A stretch of 56,621 bases of DNA from Hymenoscyphus infarciens (GCA_001414345.1 LLCB01000353.1:1-56621); one strand, 5' to 3'; positions 1-12,400 are shown, counted from the first letter of the stretch. The notes: generated by a model from the sequence alone, not told the origin. Numbers and translations are program-made.

Positions 1-478
1 ATTAGTTAATTAGAAAGGTTATATAAAAGAGGATATTTAGTCTCTTATAAACTAAAATTAGATAGTTTCTAGTAGATAATAGACTAAAAGTAGGTAGTTT
101 TTAGTCTTTTATATACTAAAGGTAGATGGTTTCTAGTATATAATAGACTAAAAGTAGGTGGTTTTTAGTCTATAATAGACTAAAAGTATATAAATAAATA
201 ATTTATTAATTAGAAAGGTTATATAAAAGAGGACTTTTAGTCTATTATAGACTAAAAGTAGGTGGTTTTTAGCCTATAATAGACTAAAAGCATATAAATA
301 AATAATTTATTAATTAGAAAGGTTATATAAAAGAGGACTTTTAGTCTAGTATATAAATAAATAATTAGTTAATTAGAAAGGTTATATAAAAGAGAACTTT
401 TAGTCTATTAAATACTAAAAGTAGATGGTTTTTAGTTTATTATATACTAAAAGTACGTATTACAGGTTTTAGTCTTTT
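1..478. repeat. AT-rich degenerate tandem repeat
   Basis: A phrase containing TAGAAAGGTTATATAAAAGA recurs near 10, 216, 321 and 374. It is separated by variants of TTTTAGTCTATTATAGACTAA, which is itself a palindrome, and by short TAGGTGGTTTTTAG segments. The spacing is uneven, so this is a degenerate array rather than a clean satellite. Composition is extremely AT-rich. It may be the edge of a larger repeat lying left of the window. No coding potential is visible. Confidence 0.75.
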
Positions 479-479
479 T

Positions 480-1155
480 AGTTACGTTTCTTTTAATGCC
501 GTCAAAGGCTGATTTTACACGTGATACCTGCGCGCTGACAAAGCTTAAAAGGCGACGTGGTCATACCGACGTTAGACGAGTCATATGGCCCTTAGGAGGG
601 CTGGTCATAACGTTATGACCTGGCCCTCCTAAGGCTCGGGCTCGGTTAAATCGGCATGCCCGTGGTGCCACTTCCCTAGCCTTCAACCACACCATTTTTT
701 AGCAAAAGATTAACAAGATATTTATCATTTCTTGCCAGCCTGAATCAGAAAACGATGTCTGTACCGAAAGAGAAGAGGCGCTAAACGAATCAGTAATACT
801 GTCACAATCGAATACCGAGAACTAGCTGCGAAATGTTTGGAGAATTGTATATTTTGACTATGTACGAACCTGGGGACCCAGCCCACAGGATCAAATGAAC
901 CACCTAGATTTCTGGGGAAACGAGAAAACGTTGGGATTTTAACACGGGTATGTAACCTCTATGGCAATTTCCAGTAAGAAATTGTGACTGGGGGTGAAAT
1001 ATAGCTTCATGCTAACCTTGCTAGAACAGAGAAACCGTGTATAAAAATCCCAAATGCTAAGAAGCATCGAGAACGACTAAATAAAGTCGACGAGAACAGG
1101 ATGCATGCACTTCGGCAGAAACACCAGTTCATAAAATTGGGAGCTTCTAGATAAC
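480..1155. other. Intergenic, no gene seen
   Basis: Ordinary composition follows directly on the AT-rich array. Apart from the palindrome at 590-634 I see no convincing open frame, RNA gene or repeat. Confidence 0.5.
590..634. repeat. 45-bp near-perfect palindrome
   Basis: The arms CCTTAGGAGGGC.TGGTCATAAC and GTTATGACC.TGGCCCTCCTAAGG are reverse complements apart from about one indel or mismatch, and they meet with essentially no loop at ACGTT. It sits alone in unique DNA of ordinary base composition (about 480-1155) where I see no gene. It could be a cruciform-forming site, a palindromic protein-binding site or a relic of transposon ends. Confidence 0.7.
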
Positions 1156-2450
1156 CTATTCTGTTGGCATTTCGGCCCACGCACGACCTTCAAGAATGCC
1201 GGGGTGGATCAGCTTTCCACGAGGATATTGGTTGTTGAGCTCTTGGATATCATTCCAACTTGGATCTGGCATCAATGCATTGCTTCCTCCTCGGGTGTGC
1301 GAATAGACTGTCGAAATTGGGCAAGGAATCCACTGGCCTTCGTCTTGAGAGCGAATTCTCAGGTCCAAAGACGGTATTCATTCTCCCAAAACCGTGGCAC
1401 GGCGCGAAAATGTGTATCGCATATAGCAGGTGCTCGCTTGTTTCTTGAGCGGACCAGGAAGTGGAAGTCATCGTGAGGCCTATATTTCCATGGGCATTCT
1501 GGGGCTCTGTAATTGTGGTTTCTCATGTTACAAGGTCCACATCCACGATCGAAACCGTGATCATCACAATTCTTGACGCATGTGCGTATGCTGTGTCCAT
1601 TTCCATGACACTAGTCACAAACCAGCTTGTTCCGTGGCACATGGTCTTTGCCCGTGCGGCCACAATACTTGATTGTATTGGCTATTGCCCTGCTTTGATG
1701 CCCACTACCTCGTTCTCTATGCGATCGCTGGGCTTGAGAACGTTTGGATAGAAGCCCGCGGCTCTGGTAGCTACCATGATATTGTTGAGGAGGTGGGCCT
1801 TGTGCCATCTGGTTTCCATGCATATTTTGGCCGGAATGTTTTTGCGGCTCCGGTGGTGAAAGTCTATCGGGGTAACGCGTGGCCTGATTCACTTGAGATG
1901 TTTGCCGGCTAGTATTGAGATGGGTTTGGCTGCCGCATTGCGGCACTCTACCCAGAGTTTGCTGGATACATGGCGTTTTGGATGATAGCCTGGAGCATCT
2001 GGATAGTACTCTCCCATGTCCAAGTTGAAGGTTCGTTGCTGAGGACGGACTTGTTCCGATAGCATTGGCGGGTAGTTTGTTGTTGGAGTCATGCTTCCCA
2101 TGCGGTTCTGATTCACGGAGTATTTGTTGTGTGGATCCAATCTACCCGCATTTCATCGATTCTGTTCGTAAAGGTGAGGAGCGACGGTCATGTTTTGAGG
2201 AGAATTTGTCCGCAATCTGTTCGATCTTGTTCCAATTTAACGAATTCTTCCTCAGAGACGTGCTCTGCTAAGTGGTAGAGGCGCTGTTGATTTATCCTGG
2301 CCGAGTTGACGCCGTGTATGGTTGACGGCCTTACCGACCTGGTACTGGCGGCGGGTTCGACATTTTGGAGTCGTCGAATCTTCCTGCAAGGTTTTGAGTG
2401 AAGCTTTGAGATGCGATCACAAGGGTGAGCAGTTGGGATAACTCCCACGC
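1156..2450 (-). pseudogene. Broken Cys/His-rich (zinc-knuckle-like) protein gene
   Basis: Several minus-strand frames have coding character but are interrupted. The stretch from about 1946 down to 1370 gives a Gln/Pro/Ser-rich segment followed by a dense Cys/His region (YCGRTGKDH, then CHGNGHSIRTC, then CGPCNMRNHN), resembling zinc-knuckle or treble-clef spacing. A single in-frame TAG at about 1611-1613 splits that region; it is explained by CAG to TAG. Upstream, frames around 2140-1889 and 2448-2188 carry similar low-complexity polar sequence, with a TGA next to a CGA codon near 2150. Downstream, 1368-1156 is an open frame ending at 1156. The pieces lie in different frames, so unrecognised introns are an alternative to decay. 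No family is assigned with confidence. Confidence 0.4.
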
Positions 2451-2955
2451 GCGATTTGAGTGTCTGAAGGGGGGAGACAGCGGCGCTTGGTTCCCCAATG
2501 CAGTTCTATTCCCACCCAAGGATTGCGTATCTATATTGATTCTTGCTAATGGGTTACGGTAATTACGCCGATTTTTCTCTCGACTTCACGCTTTTATATC
2601 CACTCTCAACTTGTGCACTCCAGATTAAGGAGTTGGGAGGATTTGCGTTGCGTTACACGTTTGATATTGGATGCCGCTTTTGCGTCGCGAGTATTTACGA
2701 TCCACTGGAAATGGCAAGAGCGAACGTAAGTCTACCCTGTACCTACCTTATATACCTGTATCTCGGTATTTCCGGAGGGAGACTCCATCCCTCTACACTT
2801 CTCCATCCATTTCCACCTCTGGGTACCATGGCCTATTCCAATCATCGCCATCGGTAACCTCAACTTTAAATCCTCTTCTCACTTATATCCACCACCTACT
2901 ATATACAGTCAATTCTCGAATTGAGAGCTTACTTCAACACCAAACAACCGCCATC
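2451..2955. promoter_or_regulatory. Intergenic and 5' region of the 2956 gene
   Basis: About 500 bp separate the start of the broken minus-strand gene from the ATG at 2956. The last 100 bp before that ATG are pyrimidine- and A-rich (TATATCCACC, CTACTATATACAGTCAATTC), as is typical of fungal 5' leaders. No discrete operator can be defined by eye. Confidence 0.35.
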
Positions 2956-4401
2956 ATGGCGAACGCCTACCAGAGCCATCTCAATGAGATGCTTGGCAAG
3001 TTCTTGCGCGAGGGAGCGTCGAATTCCCATTGCAAGGTCCTTCGAAGCACTGGAGCTTTCAACCATAGGAGTCGGCAAATGGAACACAACGCACGTGTAG
3101 CTGCCTCCGCCAACGTCCCGGAAGAACTCGTTCGCTATATGACGGACGTCTTCCTATGGAAAGACCTATTTGGGTCCCGCTTTCCTTACGAGAACACCAC
3201 CCTCAGTCAGGACTACAGTAAATACGACCGTACCCGGACGAGAATAGCCAGATTCGGGGAAACACCTATGCAGAATCCCGCAGACACGCCAGCGGCGACA
3301 CCGGTCAAGTACAACGCTCCTGCGCAAAATTTGGCTCGTCAAGGCACCCCGACGGCAGCCTCGAGAGTTCAACATACCTCCGTTCAAGCTTCGACGACTT
3401 ATTCATCAAGGAACTCCTCCCGTACCACCGATACGACAAAGGCTCTGAAGAATGTCCGCAATGAGAATCCGGGAAGAAATTTTATCCCCGACAGGAAAAG
3501 AAAAGCTGAACAGACAGAGGACAGAACTTCGCATCCACAACCTGGGGGTCGGCTCGAAGGTTTCCTTGCAAGGGGCAGCCCCAAGAGCAAGCGATTCAAG
3601 GCAGATGGGATCATGTCAACAACTCAACACACTACCTCGAAATCGTCCACCACCTTCAAGCGCCCAACGATTGCAGCTGCTGCCAGTCCAACTCACGACA
3701 ACACCAAGTCAAGCCGTGCTGGTGAACCGAAGAATTCAAACGCGCTCGGACACACGAATTGGGAAGAAGGGATCACCATTGAAGAAGGTGCCGCCATTTT
3801 CCCCAAGGTTGGAATCCGAGATTCTCCATCGACAACCTTGACCACTGTCCAGCTCCAGCAAGCAGCAATCAAGAAACTGGAGATAAAAGCTGCAATAAAA
3901 GAAGACGGTCTTTGCTGCGTCCCACAAGGCTTCAATGCACAAGGTGTTCCCAGACTAAGTCAAACCCTGCTCGCTGTCAACTTCAAGTGGAACTACGACG
4001 GAACTAGCGACCTTCGTGCTCTGTCTCCCAAAGACACTCTGGAACGATTCCAATGGAAGGGGGTTCTAGTCACGCGAGTTGCTTCCATCAAACGTACTGT
4101 GGGAACCTCCCTCCGCACCTGGGAGCATCACATTTGGATGCAATTCGCTCCTGGTTATGAGTACTTGTACAACGACGTAGCATGGAATAAGGCATGGGCA
4201 GAGGCTCACCAATTTCTTAAGTACTTGGCTGAGACACAATATTTCAATCGGAACAAGCAATCCTGGCATATGAAACCACTGAATGAAGCATGGGAGTTCT
4301 GGAAACTGTCTGAAAACAAGGTTCCCGAGATCGAGAGACTCCTCGCTAATGGCATCCCTCGAATTCAGACAACCCCGGATACACTAAGCTCATGTGGATA
4401 G
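2956..4401 (+). CDS. Hypothetical protein, disordered N-terminus, 481 aa
   Basis: A single open frame. The ATG at 2956 has a good fungal context (CCGCCATCATGGC) and is preferred over the in-frame ATG at 2671, because translation from 2671 gives leader-like sequence before the strong start. Residues 1-80 look ordered. Residues about 90-290 are rich in Ser, Thr, Pro, Ala, Gln, Lys and Arg, with basic clusters such as DRKRKAEQ that could serve for nuclear import. The C-terminal 150 residues are Trp/aromatic-rich and probably folded (FKWNYDGTSD, FQWKGVLVT, WEHHIWMQF, WHMKPLNEAWEFW). I do not recognise the fold. There is no signal peptide or membrane segment. It ends with TAG at 4401. It could be a DNA- or chromatin-associated lineage-specific protein, but this is only inference from composition. 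Confidence 0.75.
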   Translation: MANAYQSHLNEMLGKFLREGASNSHCKVLRSTGAFNHRSRQMEHNARVAASANVPEELVRYMTDVFLWKDLFGSRFPYENTTLSQDYSKYDRTRTRIARFGETPMQNPADTPAATPVKYNAPAQNLARQGTPTAASRVQHTSVQASTTYSSRNSSRTTDTTKALKNVRNENPGRNFIPDRKRKAEQTEDRTSHPQPGGRLEGFLARGSPKSKRFKADGIMSTTQHTTSKSSTTFKRPTIAAAASPTHDNTKSSRAGEPKNSNALGHTNWEEGITIEEGAAIFPKVGIRDSPSTTLTTVQLQQAAIKKLEIKAAIKEDGLCCVPQGFNAQGVPRLSQTLLAVNFKWNYDGTSDLRALSPKDTLERFQWKGVLVTRVASIKRTVGTSLRTWEHHIWMQFAPGYEYLYNDVAWNKAWAEAHQFLKYLAETQYFNRNKQSWHMKPLNEAWEFWKLSENKVPEIERLLANGIPRIQTTPDTLSSCG

Positions 4402-5024
4402 GGAAGTTGGTGGTCGATGGAATATATACACAAAGTGTTGCAGAAGTGTTTATATGGCAGTTAGGTTGGTGACTGCGTTACAAATGTGTTCCCAGGCAAG
4501 TCCTGGGGCCTCTCTATTGTTGAAGTTCGTCGGTGGCCCATTTTTCTGTTGTATCACGGTGTTTCTCGCTTCAAAACTAACTTTGATGTTGCTATGTGGA
4601 TTTTGACTGTTGCTAGGCTGGTTTTGCTAGGTTTATTTTGCTAAGTCTTGAGATCCGATGTTTATTTTGCTTGTACTGTACTAGTCTCAAGCTCTTATGA
4701 TAGGCGACACCTCTAAAACACCAAATCAATTTCAAGTTAATCGTATGGTGCTTTCAATCTCTGTTCAAGACAACAACTTACTGTTCTTGATGTTTTCCAC
4801 CCGAATGGCAGGTACTCTTTGAGCACACCCTCGCCCGCTTCCGGGATCGTGGTGGTTCTTTGTTTAAAGTATTATTTTTGCACTACAACCATTTTCCTTT
4901 TACGATAGATACCGAGGTAAAGCAAAAGATTTCCAAAGTCACTTCAGTCCTTCCGACCTCTCAAATACTCCATACCACTAACTCCCATTCTCCGAAAACC
5001 CCTGCAATCACCACCAAAAACAAC
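4402..5024. other. Intergenic region
   Basis: This spans from the stop of the 2956 gene to the ATG at 5025. It is AT-rich towards the middle (TTTATTTTGCTAAG, TTTATTTTGCTTG), consistent with a 3' UTR and polyadenylation region. It becomes C/A-rich immediately before the next start, consistent with a fungal 5' UTR. I see no other gene. Confidence 0.4.
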
Positions 5025-7413
5025 ATGGCAGACCCCCCTCCCGAAGAACCCGCAAACCCACCCCTCTCCCCCTCCCACCCCCTCCACACTCCCGGCCTCC
5101 GCCACACCACCCTCCGCGCCCCTTCTCCCGACCACTCCAAAAATCTCTTCGACACGACCCCCGAAGCAATCATCGCCTCCCAAATCCGGGAACACCATAT
5201 GAAGTTGCTCCACGGGTTTTCCATCAATGAGTTGGAGGATATGGGGGCTTTTGGGAATCCTGGCGCGAAAGCCAGTAATTTGCATAACCCGATACATCCT
5301 TTTTATCGGAAGGAGATGTGGAGAGCGCCGAAGAACCCGGTTCTGGTGGGGGGTGGGGTGGAGGGCAGTTGGGATGTTGAGAATGAGGTTGTTTGGGGGG
5401 CTTTGGTGCCTTGTTTGAGGTTGGTATGGTTGCCGAGTTTTCCTCTTCTTTTTGGATGCATTTGGGCGCTGGGGAATTCTTGTTTGTTCTACAATTTCAC
5501 GAGCCCCCTTACAGTCCCCTTACAGGCTCTTAATTCTTTCCTTCCTTCTGAAGTTGCAAACTGATTCTCAGATTCTGTAGGCTAGTAGATTATTAGCGAA
5601 CATGCATCTTTTCCCTTGGTATACCCTCCTTCTTCCCCTCTTATTCTGTGGCCGGAGCTAAGGATCTCCAGGTTAGACGCCCTCCTAAACGGTCCATGGA
5701 AACACATCCCCAAAAGCGAACTGGATTTCGAAAACCACAAACGACCTGATCTTTTAGAATACGGGGCCTATGAATTTTCCTCACGAAACAATTTCAAACC
5801 CTCCGACAAAGTTCAAAAAGAGCTGAATGATATCATTGAGTCCGTTAGACCGAAGGTATTTATTACTTTTGATTCTGCAAATATACGCTCTACGGGGAGG
5901 ACAGGGACGGTTCTGCCGTGGAGGAGTGAGATTAGACTGAGTATTGGGATGCTGTTTGCGGTTGTTAGGGGGGATATTTCGGAGAGTGAGAGGCTGGTTG
6001 AGCAGTTTGCTATTGCTAAGACGGTATGTATGTACATGGATTCTTCATTTGCGGGTTGGGACCTAATAAAATGCATGTAGCTTGTACATGAAACTATGGT
6101 ATGATCATCCAAAAGTGTTTATTTTGCAAAGGCCTGATTGTGAGGCAGCATGCGCTCGGGGTTGAGCCACTATTTGGAGATCGGCGTCGAGATATTAAAC
6201 CACTTATCCCACCAAGCATACAAAACCAAAGCAAGGGGAAATTGGAAAGCGAACCAGTAAGGAACTTACAAATATCGCCAGGAATTCCCTTGCTAAACTA
6301 TCTTTTGCTTTTAGTTTTTCGAAGCAGAGGAAGTAAGCGAGCTTGGAACTTCATGGGAGAAAATGGTCAGTACTTCACATCCCTCCATGACTTCCGTCTA
6401 ACTCACTCATCCAGACCTTTGGTGGAGCCATGGGAGCAGTCCACAACCCCCTAGACTCAACAAAAGCCAATGACCCAACCACACGAGGAACCAAGATCCC
6501 ACTCGACCTAAAAGAACGCCGCGCCCTAGCAGAATACATCTCCTCCTACCCCTCCTGGCCCCACTACCTCAACACCGGCTCCTGGACCCAACAAAAGCGC
6601 CACCCCGAGCGATTCGGTCCCGATTCCACAGTCACCTTTTGGCCTGTGGTAGCGAGTTACTACGAGAACATTCAACGCTCCGAATTCTGGGATGTCTATA
6701 TTGAAGCACTTGGTCGAGAAGCTCTACGTATCCCACTTATTTGGGGACGTGAAATTGCGAGGGATGAGACGAGGAAGAGTAAGAGGGTCAGAGGGAGAGA
6801 GTTTGTACATTATGTTGGGGATGGGAAGGATCCTTATGCTGCGGATTTACCGAAGGTACTTCCTCCGCCTCCAGGGGAAGTGGATGAGGTGAAACTTTGG
6901 CAGTATGGAGAGGCAAAGAGGGTTAGACAATATGCTATTCTTACAGCACTACGGGTACAACGAGAGGAGGAATGGGAGAGGGAGCAGAAAGAGAGGTGGG
7001 GGAGGATTGAAGGGATACTTACCGCTGCTATTACCGCCTTCCGGAATAAAAATATGGATGAGGCGGAACGACTTATTAAATCAACCGAGGAATGCGATAA
7101 CACGAGACTTAACATCATAAGAGGATTTCTCATGTATCTTTTTTATGCCGATACACCTCAAGGCTCATTATCAAAGACTGAAGGATGGAAGGCGAGGGAT
7201 AAATTTCTGGGCTGGATTGAGTTGAAGAAAGTCAATACGGGGAAACCGATTCTTTTGGATGGCTTGTATCAGAAGATCTCGGATATCTTTTTGTGTTCGA
7301 AACATCTGAGTGCGAAGCAGGTGGAGTGGTTGGAGGGAGAGTTTAAGAGGTTGAAGAGGGAGGAACCGGAGAAGTGGAAGGAGGAGATTGAGAATTTTGT
7401 GTCGAAAGTTTAG
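5025..7413 (+). CDS. Uncharacterised HEXXH-motif (zincin-like) protein, six exons
   Basis: Proposed exons are 5025-5423, about 5658-6023, 6081-6098, 6149-6256, 6315-6365 and 6415-7413, giving about 645 aa. Start ATG 5025 follows an A/C-rich leader and opens MADPPPEEPANPP. Introns 2-5 have clean ends (GTATGT..ATGTAG, GTATGA..GGCAG, GTAAGG..TTTTAG, GTCAGT..ATCCAG) and preserve frame. The joins give LVHETM|HAL, then LESEP|FFEAEEVSELG, then WEKM|TFGGAMGAVHNP. HETMH matches the zincin HEXXH motif, with acidic residues (FFEAEE, SELG) about 40 residues later as possible third metal ligands. The C-terminal 330 residues are helical and charged. The first intron is least certain: alternative donors (5420 or 5424) and acceptors (5657 or 5671) exist. 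No signal peptide is seen. Protease activity is inferred only from the motif. Confidence 0.7.
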
Positions 7414-8599
7414 GCTTTCGGGGAGAGGGCACGGAGGGAGAGATCGCCTGGGTAGATCGATGTACACTTCAACACGAGTACTCGAGGAGAGTTTCAATAT
7501 GGAACTATAGCGATGTACAATTGTACAATTTGTATCATAATAAATAGATTGTAAAGCATGTAAAAATAAATTGGAAATGGAAAAGAGCACATATAGCTAT
7601 ATATAACATATTGAGAGCGTATACGAGATATACCCGCATACCATAGGCCCTAGGGTATAGGCGGTTTTCAAAGCTATAGAATATATATAATTCGTTGAAA
7701 AAAGTGACGATATTCCTACTAGGCTTACAACCCCACCCCTACCCCTCTTTTAGGGTAGAAAAGTAATTTGTTTCTAGTTAAAAAAAATAGAGAACCTAAT
7801 TAACTATATACTACAGCTCCTAGTATTAAAAGCTAAGAAAAGTGTAGAGAAAACTTCTCCTAGCTACTTAATTAATTTCTAATATCTCTTCTTTTAAGCG
7901 ACTCTATCTAAAAACTCTGCCTTTCAGTTATTTTTCACTTCTTAGAACGTTATAAAACACTAAGAAACTTAATTAAGACTACTAAATAGCTTTTTTATAC
8001 TAAATCTCAGTGTTTTAGGTTTCCTCGCCTAATCTATTATTCTATTCTATCTTAATAATCCTTCTCTCTTCTACCTCTATTTTAAAGCTATCCCGCCTTC
8101 TCCTATTCTTAAATTCTAGCTTTCCTAGCTACTCTTATCCTATAGTACTTACTTACCTTTCTTTACTAAATAGAGAGGCTAGGATAGGAAGAGTTAGGCG
8201 CTAGTTAATTTTACTTAAAGCCTAGAAAGTAGGTAGAAAAGAGCGTCTAGGTTACTAATTTTACTTAATATCTAGAAGGTAGATAGAAAAGAGAGTCTAG
8301 ATTCTAATTAGAGAGTTACCTTCCTAATCGTACTCTAGTCTAGCCTCCTTTTTTTATCTACCTAGCTACTTCTATCCTATTTTTAGAACTTTCCTAGCTC
8401 CTCCTATCCTAGTTAGAGTACCTAGCCTACTAAACTTAGCCTAGTCTTAATCTTAATCTAGCCTAGCCTCTTCTATTCTTACCTAGGTAAGTAGTATATC
8501 CTATCCTAAGTACTAGGCTAACTAAGGCGAGGAAAGCTAAAACACTACTAAATCCTCTTATTTAGATTTTTTTTTAAAAAAAATCTTTATATTTTAAAA
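7414..8599. other. 3' flank passing into RIP-like AT-rich DNA
   Basis: From 7414 to about 7700 this is ordinary 3' flank. Around 7612-7650 a segment (CGTATACGAGATATACCCG) is an inverted, slightly diverged copy of one at about 17320-17352. From about 7700 the sequence becomes AT-rich with scarce CA/TG and no open frames. A unit of about 50 bp (TTTACTTAA..CTAGAAAGTAGGTAGAAAAGAG) occurs twice in tandem near 8206-8300. It is probably a degraded older repeat that I could not classify. Confidence 0.5.
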
Positions 8600-9072
8600 A
8601 GGCTAGTTAGTATAGTCGATAGTATTTAGAATATTATACTACTACGATATATTATTAGAAACCTACTTTAATATATACTATTTATACTATTTAAATACTA
8701 TAATATCTAATAATATTATTCTTTATATTATTAGTATTTTAATCGATATTATAATAATATTATAGTATTACTAAGCTATAATATTTAAGCTTTTTACTCT
8801 AGATTTTGCTTTACTTCTTTTTAGCCTTTTATTTTAGCTTTATATAGTATAACGTATAATATAAAAATTATATAGTTAAATAGCTAGAATTATAGATCTA
8901 TTTAAATAGAGTATTTCAAAAAAAGAATTATATAAATAGCTCTTCAATTAACCTAAATATTATAAGGTTAAAAGAGTAGCTTATACGAGATAAAAAAATC
9001 TCTTAATACTAAGTACTAATTCAACGATAACAACGTTAGATTACTAGCTAGAATATGATAAACTAGTATATT

Positions 9073-9450
9073 TATAATAGCACGAAATATATATAACTAT
9101 AGTAGAGGTATATAGGAGTGTATATAGAAGAATAACGTATGTAAATACTAGGTACTAATATAGAAGAAAATAATAACTGTTCTTCTTCTATACTAAGTAT
9201 AAATATCTATATATAAGAGGTTAGAGACTACTAAGTCTTAATAAGAATAATAACTAAGTCTTTTCTAATATAGCTACTAAAATAATAAGGGCTTTAAAGC
9301 TAAATATATAAGACCTTAAAACGAAATATATAATATCTAATCCTTACTCTCTTTAGCACCTTCTATCTAATAAGTTATAGAAGTATTAGTAGTTATAGAG
9401 ATATTAGTAGTTCTACGAATGCTGACAATTTAGAATAGCGTGCTATTATA
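9073..9450 (-). repeat. LTR of the gypsy element (3' LTR in element sense)
   Basis: 378 bp, bounded by the 12-bp inverted termini TATAATAGCACG and CGTGCTATTATA. The unmutated form would be TG..CA. Differences from the partner LTR at 16552-16929 are transitions wherever I compared them (for example GCACG versus GTATA), which fits RIP rather than ordinary divergence. Confidence 0.9.
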
Positions 9451-12400
9451 TCCTCTCTCTTTTAAAAAAGACTTGTTTTAAGTCTTTGGTTATCGATTAG
9501 TATAGTATTAGGTTAACTAGAGTATTATTTATGTATTTATTTTAAAGAATATTACTTATCTACTATTATAGTGTCTAATAGTTAAGGTAAAGTTAGTAAC
9601 TAGTAGTATTATTATTTTAAGAGATAATCGTTCTTTATTTACTATTATATATTATATAATAATAGATATAAACAGAAGAGAGGCTAATTATTAGCTAATA
9701 GGTAGGAAGCGGTATACTACTATAGAGTTATTATATTCTTACTATTATTATATATTATAATAGTAATTATTAAGTAATAAATAATAATTATAAGTAATAG
9801 CTATTATTATAAGTAGTATATTAGTAGACGACTTTTCTCTAATTCTAACTTCTCTTCTTCTTTTCTTTTTATCTAAAATAATATATATATAGTAAGAATA
9901 CCTTCTAATTAGATATATCTTTATATACTAACTTTTATCCTAGAATATATATATATATTATATATATATATAAAAGTAAGTCTTTCCCTCTTTTATTAGG
10001 CCTAATTTAGAGCTAATCTAATATAGTAAAATGCCTCTCTTATGTCTTTCTAGTACGCTTCTAGCTACTTACTAAGTCTACTATATTTAGTACCTTTAAG
10101 TAAAATCTTAGAATAGAGATTACGTCTATACTTTTAAGAAGCTAAAGTTAAAGAAGTATAGTTACTATATTAAGTAGAATACTATATATATCCTAGTAAG
10201 TTTAATCTTAAATATATACTAAATCTATTCTAACTTAGGTAGTTATTATAGTTTATAAGAAAGGAGTTTAATAAGCTTAAGCTTAAGAAGGAGAAGGAGG
10301 AGATTAAGAAGACTACTAAGGCCTTAGATAAGGTATTAGTTATTACTAGTATAGAGGTATTAAAGAATAGTTTAAAGGTATAGTTCGCTCTCTTAAAAGA
10401 GACTTAAGCACTTTATACTAAGGTTACTATAAGTACCTCTTACTTATTAGAAGGGTTTTAGTTACTAATATTTAATAGTTCTTATACTATACTATAGAGA
10501 GTAAGACCTCTATCTAAACCTAGGTTTAAGTCCTCTTTAAAGCCTACTTAAAGAGTTTATAAGCGTCCTCTCTAAAGCTAGTTATAGAAGGTTACTAAAG
10601 TAAGAAGTGTACTTATAAGAAGAAGGTAGAGAAAGAGCTAATTTAGGCTCCTTATACTTAAGAGAGTAGAGAGAAGAATAATAAGTTAGAGAAAAGAGAG
10701 GCTATAGTCTAGAAAGAGTTAGTAGGCTCTATTTTAGTAGTAACTTAGTCTTAGTTCTTTACTTTATTAACTTTAAACATTTCTACTAGTTAGTATTTTA
10801 TCTTAGGTTTTTATTATAAGTTCTTTATTAAAAGTAACTAGAATTAGAAGGTATTAATAGAGTTTATAAATTAACTCTTTTATCTAATTCTTATCTAATT
10901 CTTATATATTAAGCTATTTAGAGAGGTATTAGAGTAGTTCTAGCTCTTCTAAATATTTAGTATAAAAGTCTCTTAAATAATATAGTAAACCTTAAAAATT
11001 ATCTATAAGATACTAAGTAAGATCTAAATTATATTTAACCTATTTTACTTAATACTATAGTTATCTTTTAAAAAGTCTACTACTAAGTATTTCTTATACC
11101 TCCTATTCTTATATACCTTTAATAATATCTAGTAAGAGCTCTAGAGCCTCTTATTCTAGTAAAAAGGTATTTAGATCTTTTAAAAGTATATTAAGAGTAA
11201 AAATATTATAAATTAATAAGCTTTTAAGAAGTTTTAGCTTATAAGAGTATCTTATACGTTTTAGTATTTTAAAAGGTTCTATCTACTATTTAGTAAGCTT
11301 TTAGCTAGAATAATTTATTTTAAGATTCTTAGTAAATAAGTAGACTTTATCTCTAATATCCTAGTTAATAGCTTTTTAGTATTAGTTTATACTATCTTCT
11401 ATCTTCTTCTAAGCCTTATCTATATTATCTTTAGCTATCCTCTAAGTAGAGTATATATATTAAACTACTTTTACTACTTTATTATAGTTAAGTCGTTCCT
11501 AGAAAATAGAAGTCTTTAGTATATTCTAGTTCTATAAGGTCTTTAAGTTAAGTCTAAACTTAAGCTAATAAGAAGTTATACTAATAGATAAGTATAGAAG
11601 TATTATTTATACTCTATCTATTAAAGAGATTACTTTACTCTAGTTATCTTAATAGTAGGTTATAAAGAGCCTTAGTCTCTAATTAATATATTAGTTTATT
11701 ATTTCTATTTATCTATCTATCTATTTATAATAGGTAATATTAAGCTTAAGCTTAATACTAATTATTTAATAAAATTTAGTCTAAAATAATAATATAAATT
11801 AAGGTTCTTAATTAGATATAATTAATTTAAAATAGTAGCTAAAATAATAAATCTATTAAATAAAGAGTTTAGCTAGTCTTTTAATATTTATAGTTAAGTA
11901 ATAAAGTATTAATACTAAATCTTTTCTAAGTTAGTTAATAAATACTAATATAGTATTAAATCTATATTTATCTTTTAGGAATAATTTAAAGTCTATATAT
12001 AAATATTATATAAGATAGTTAAGTATAAGTAAGAGGTAAAGAAAGCTTTATTACTTAGTTTATTAAGAATAGGAGTATTTATAGGCTTAATAATTCCTTA
12101 TATATCTTTTATAGTTTAAAAATATTCTAGTCTAGTAGTAGTATTATACTAATAACTAATATATCTTTTTTATACTTAGATAAGTACTAGATACTTAGTT
12201 ATAGACTTCTTAAATTAGTTTTATATAGAGTTTAGTATTCTTTTAAATATAAAGTTAATTCTTAAAGAGTAGTAAATTATTTAATAAGAGGTAGTATCTA
12301 TTTAGAAGTTTATAACGTTCTTTTTAAAAGAAGTATAGGTTATCTTCTTTTAACTTCTAAATTATATTTAAACTTATTTCTAGAATAATATTTAACTAAA

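Noticed and set aside
2671..2955. N-terminal extension of the 2956 protein to the ATG at 2671
   Set aside because: The extension reads like translated leader sequence, and the ATG at 2956 has a much better start context.
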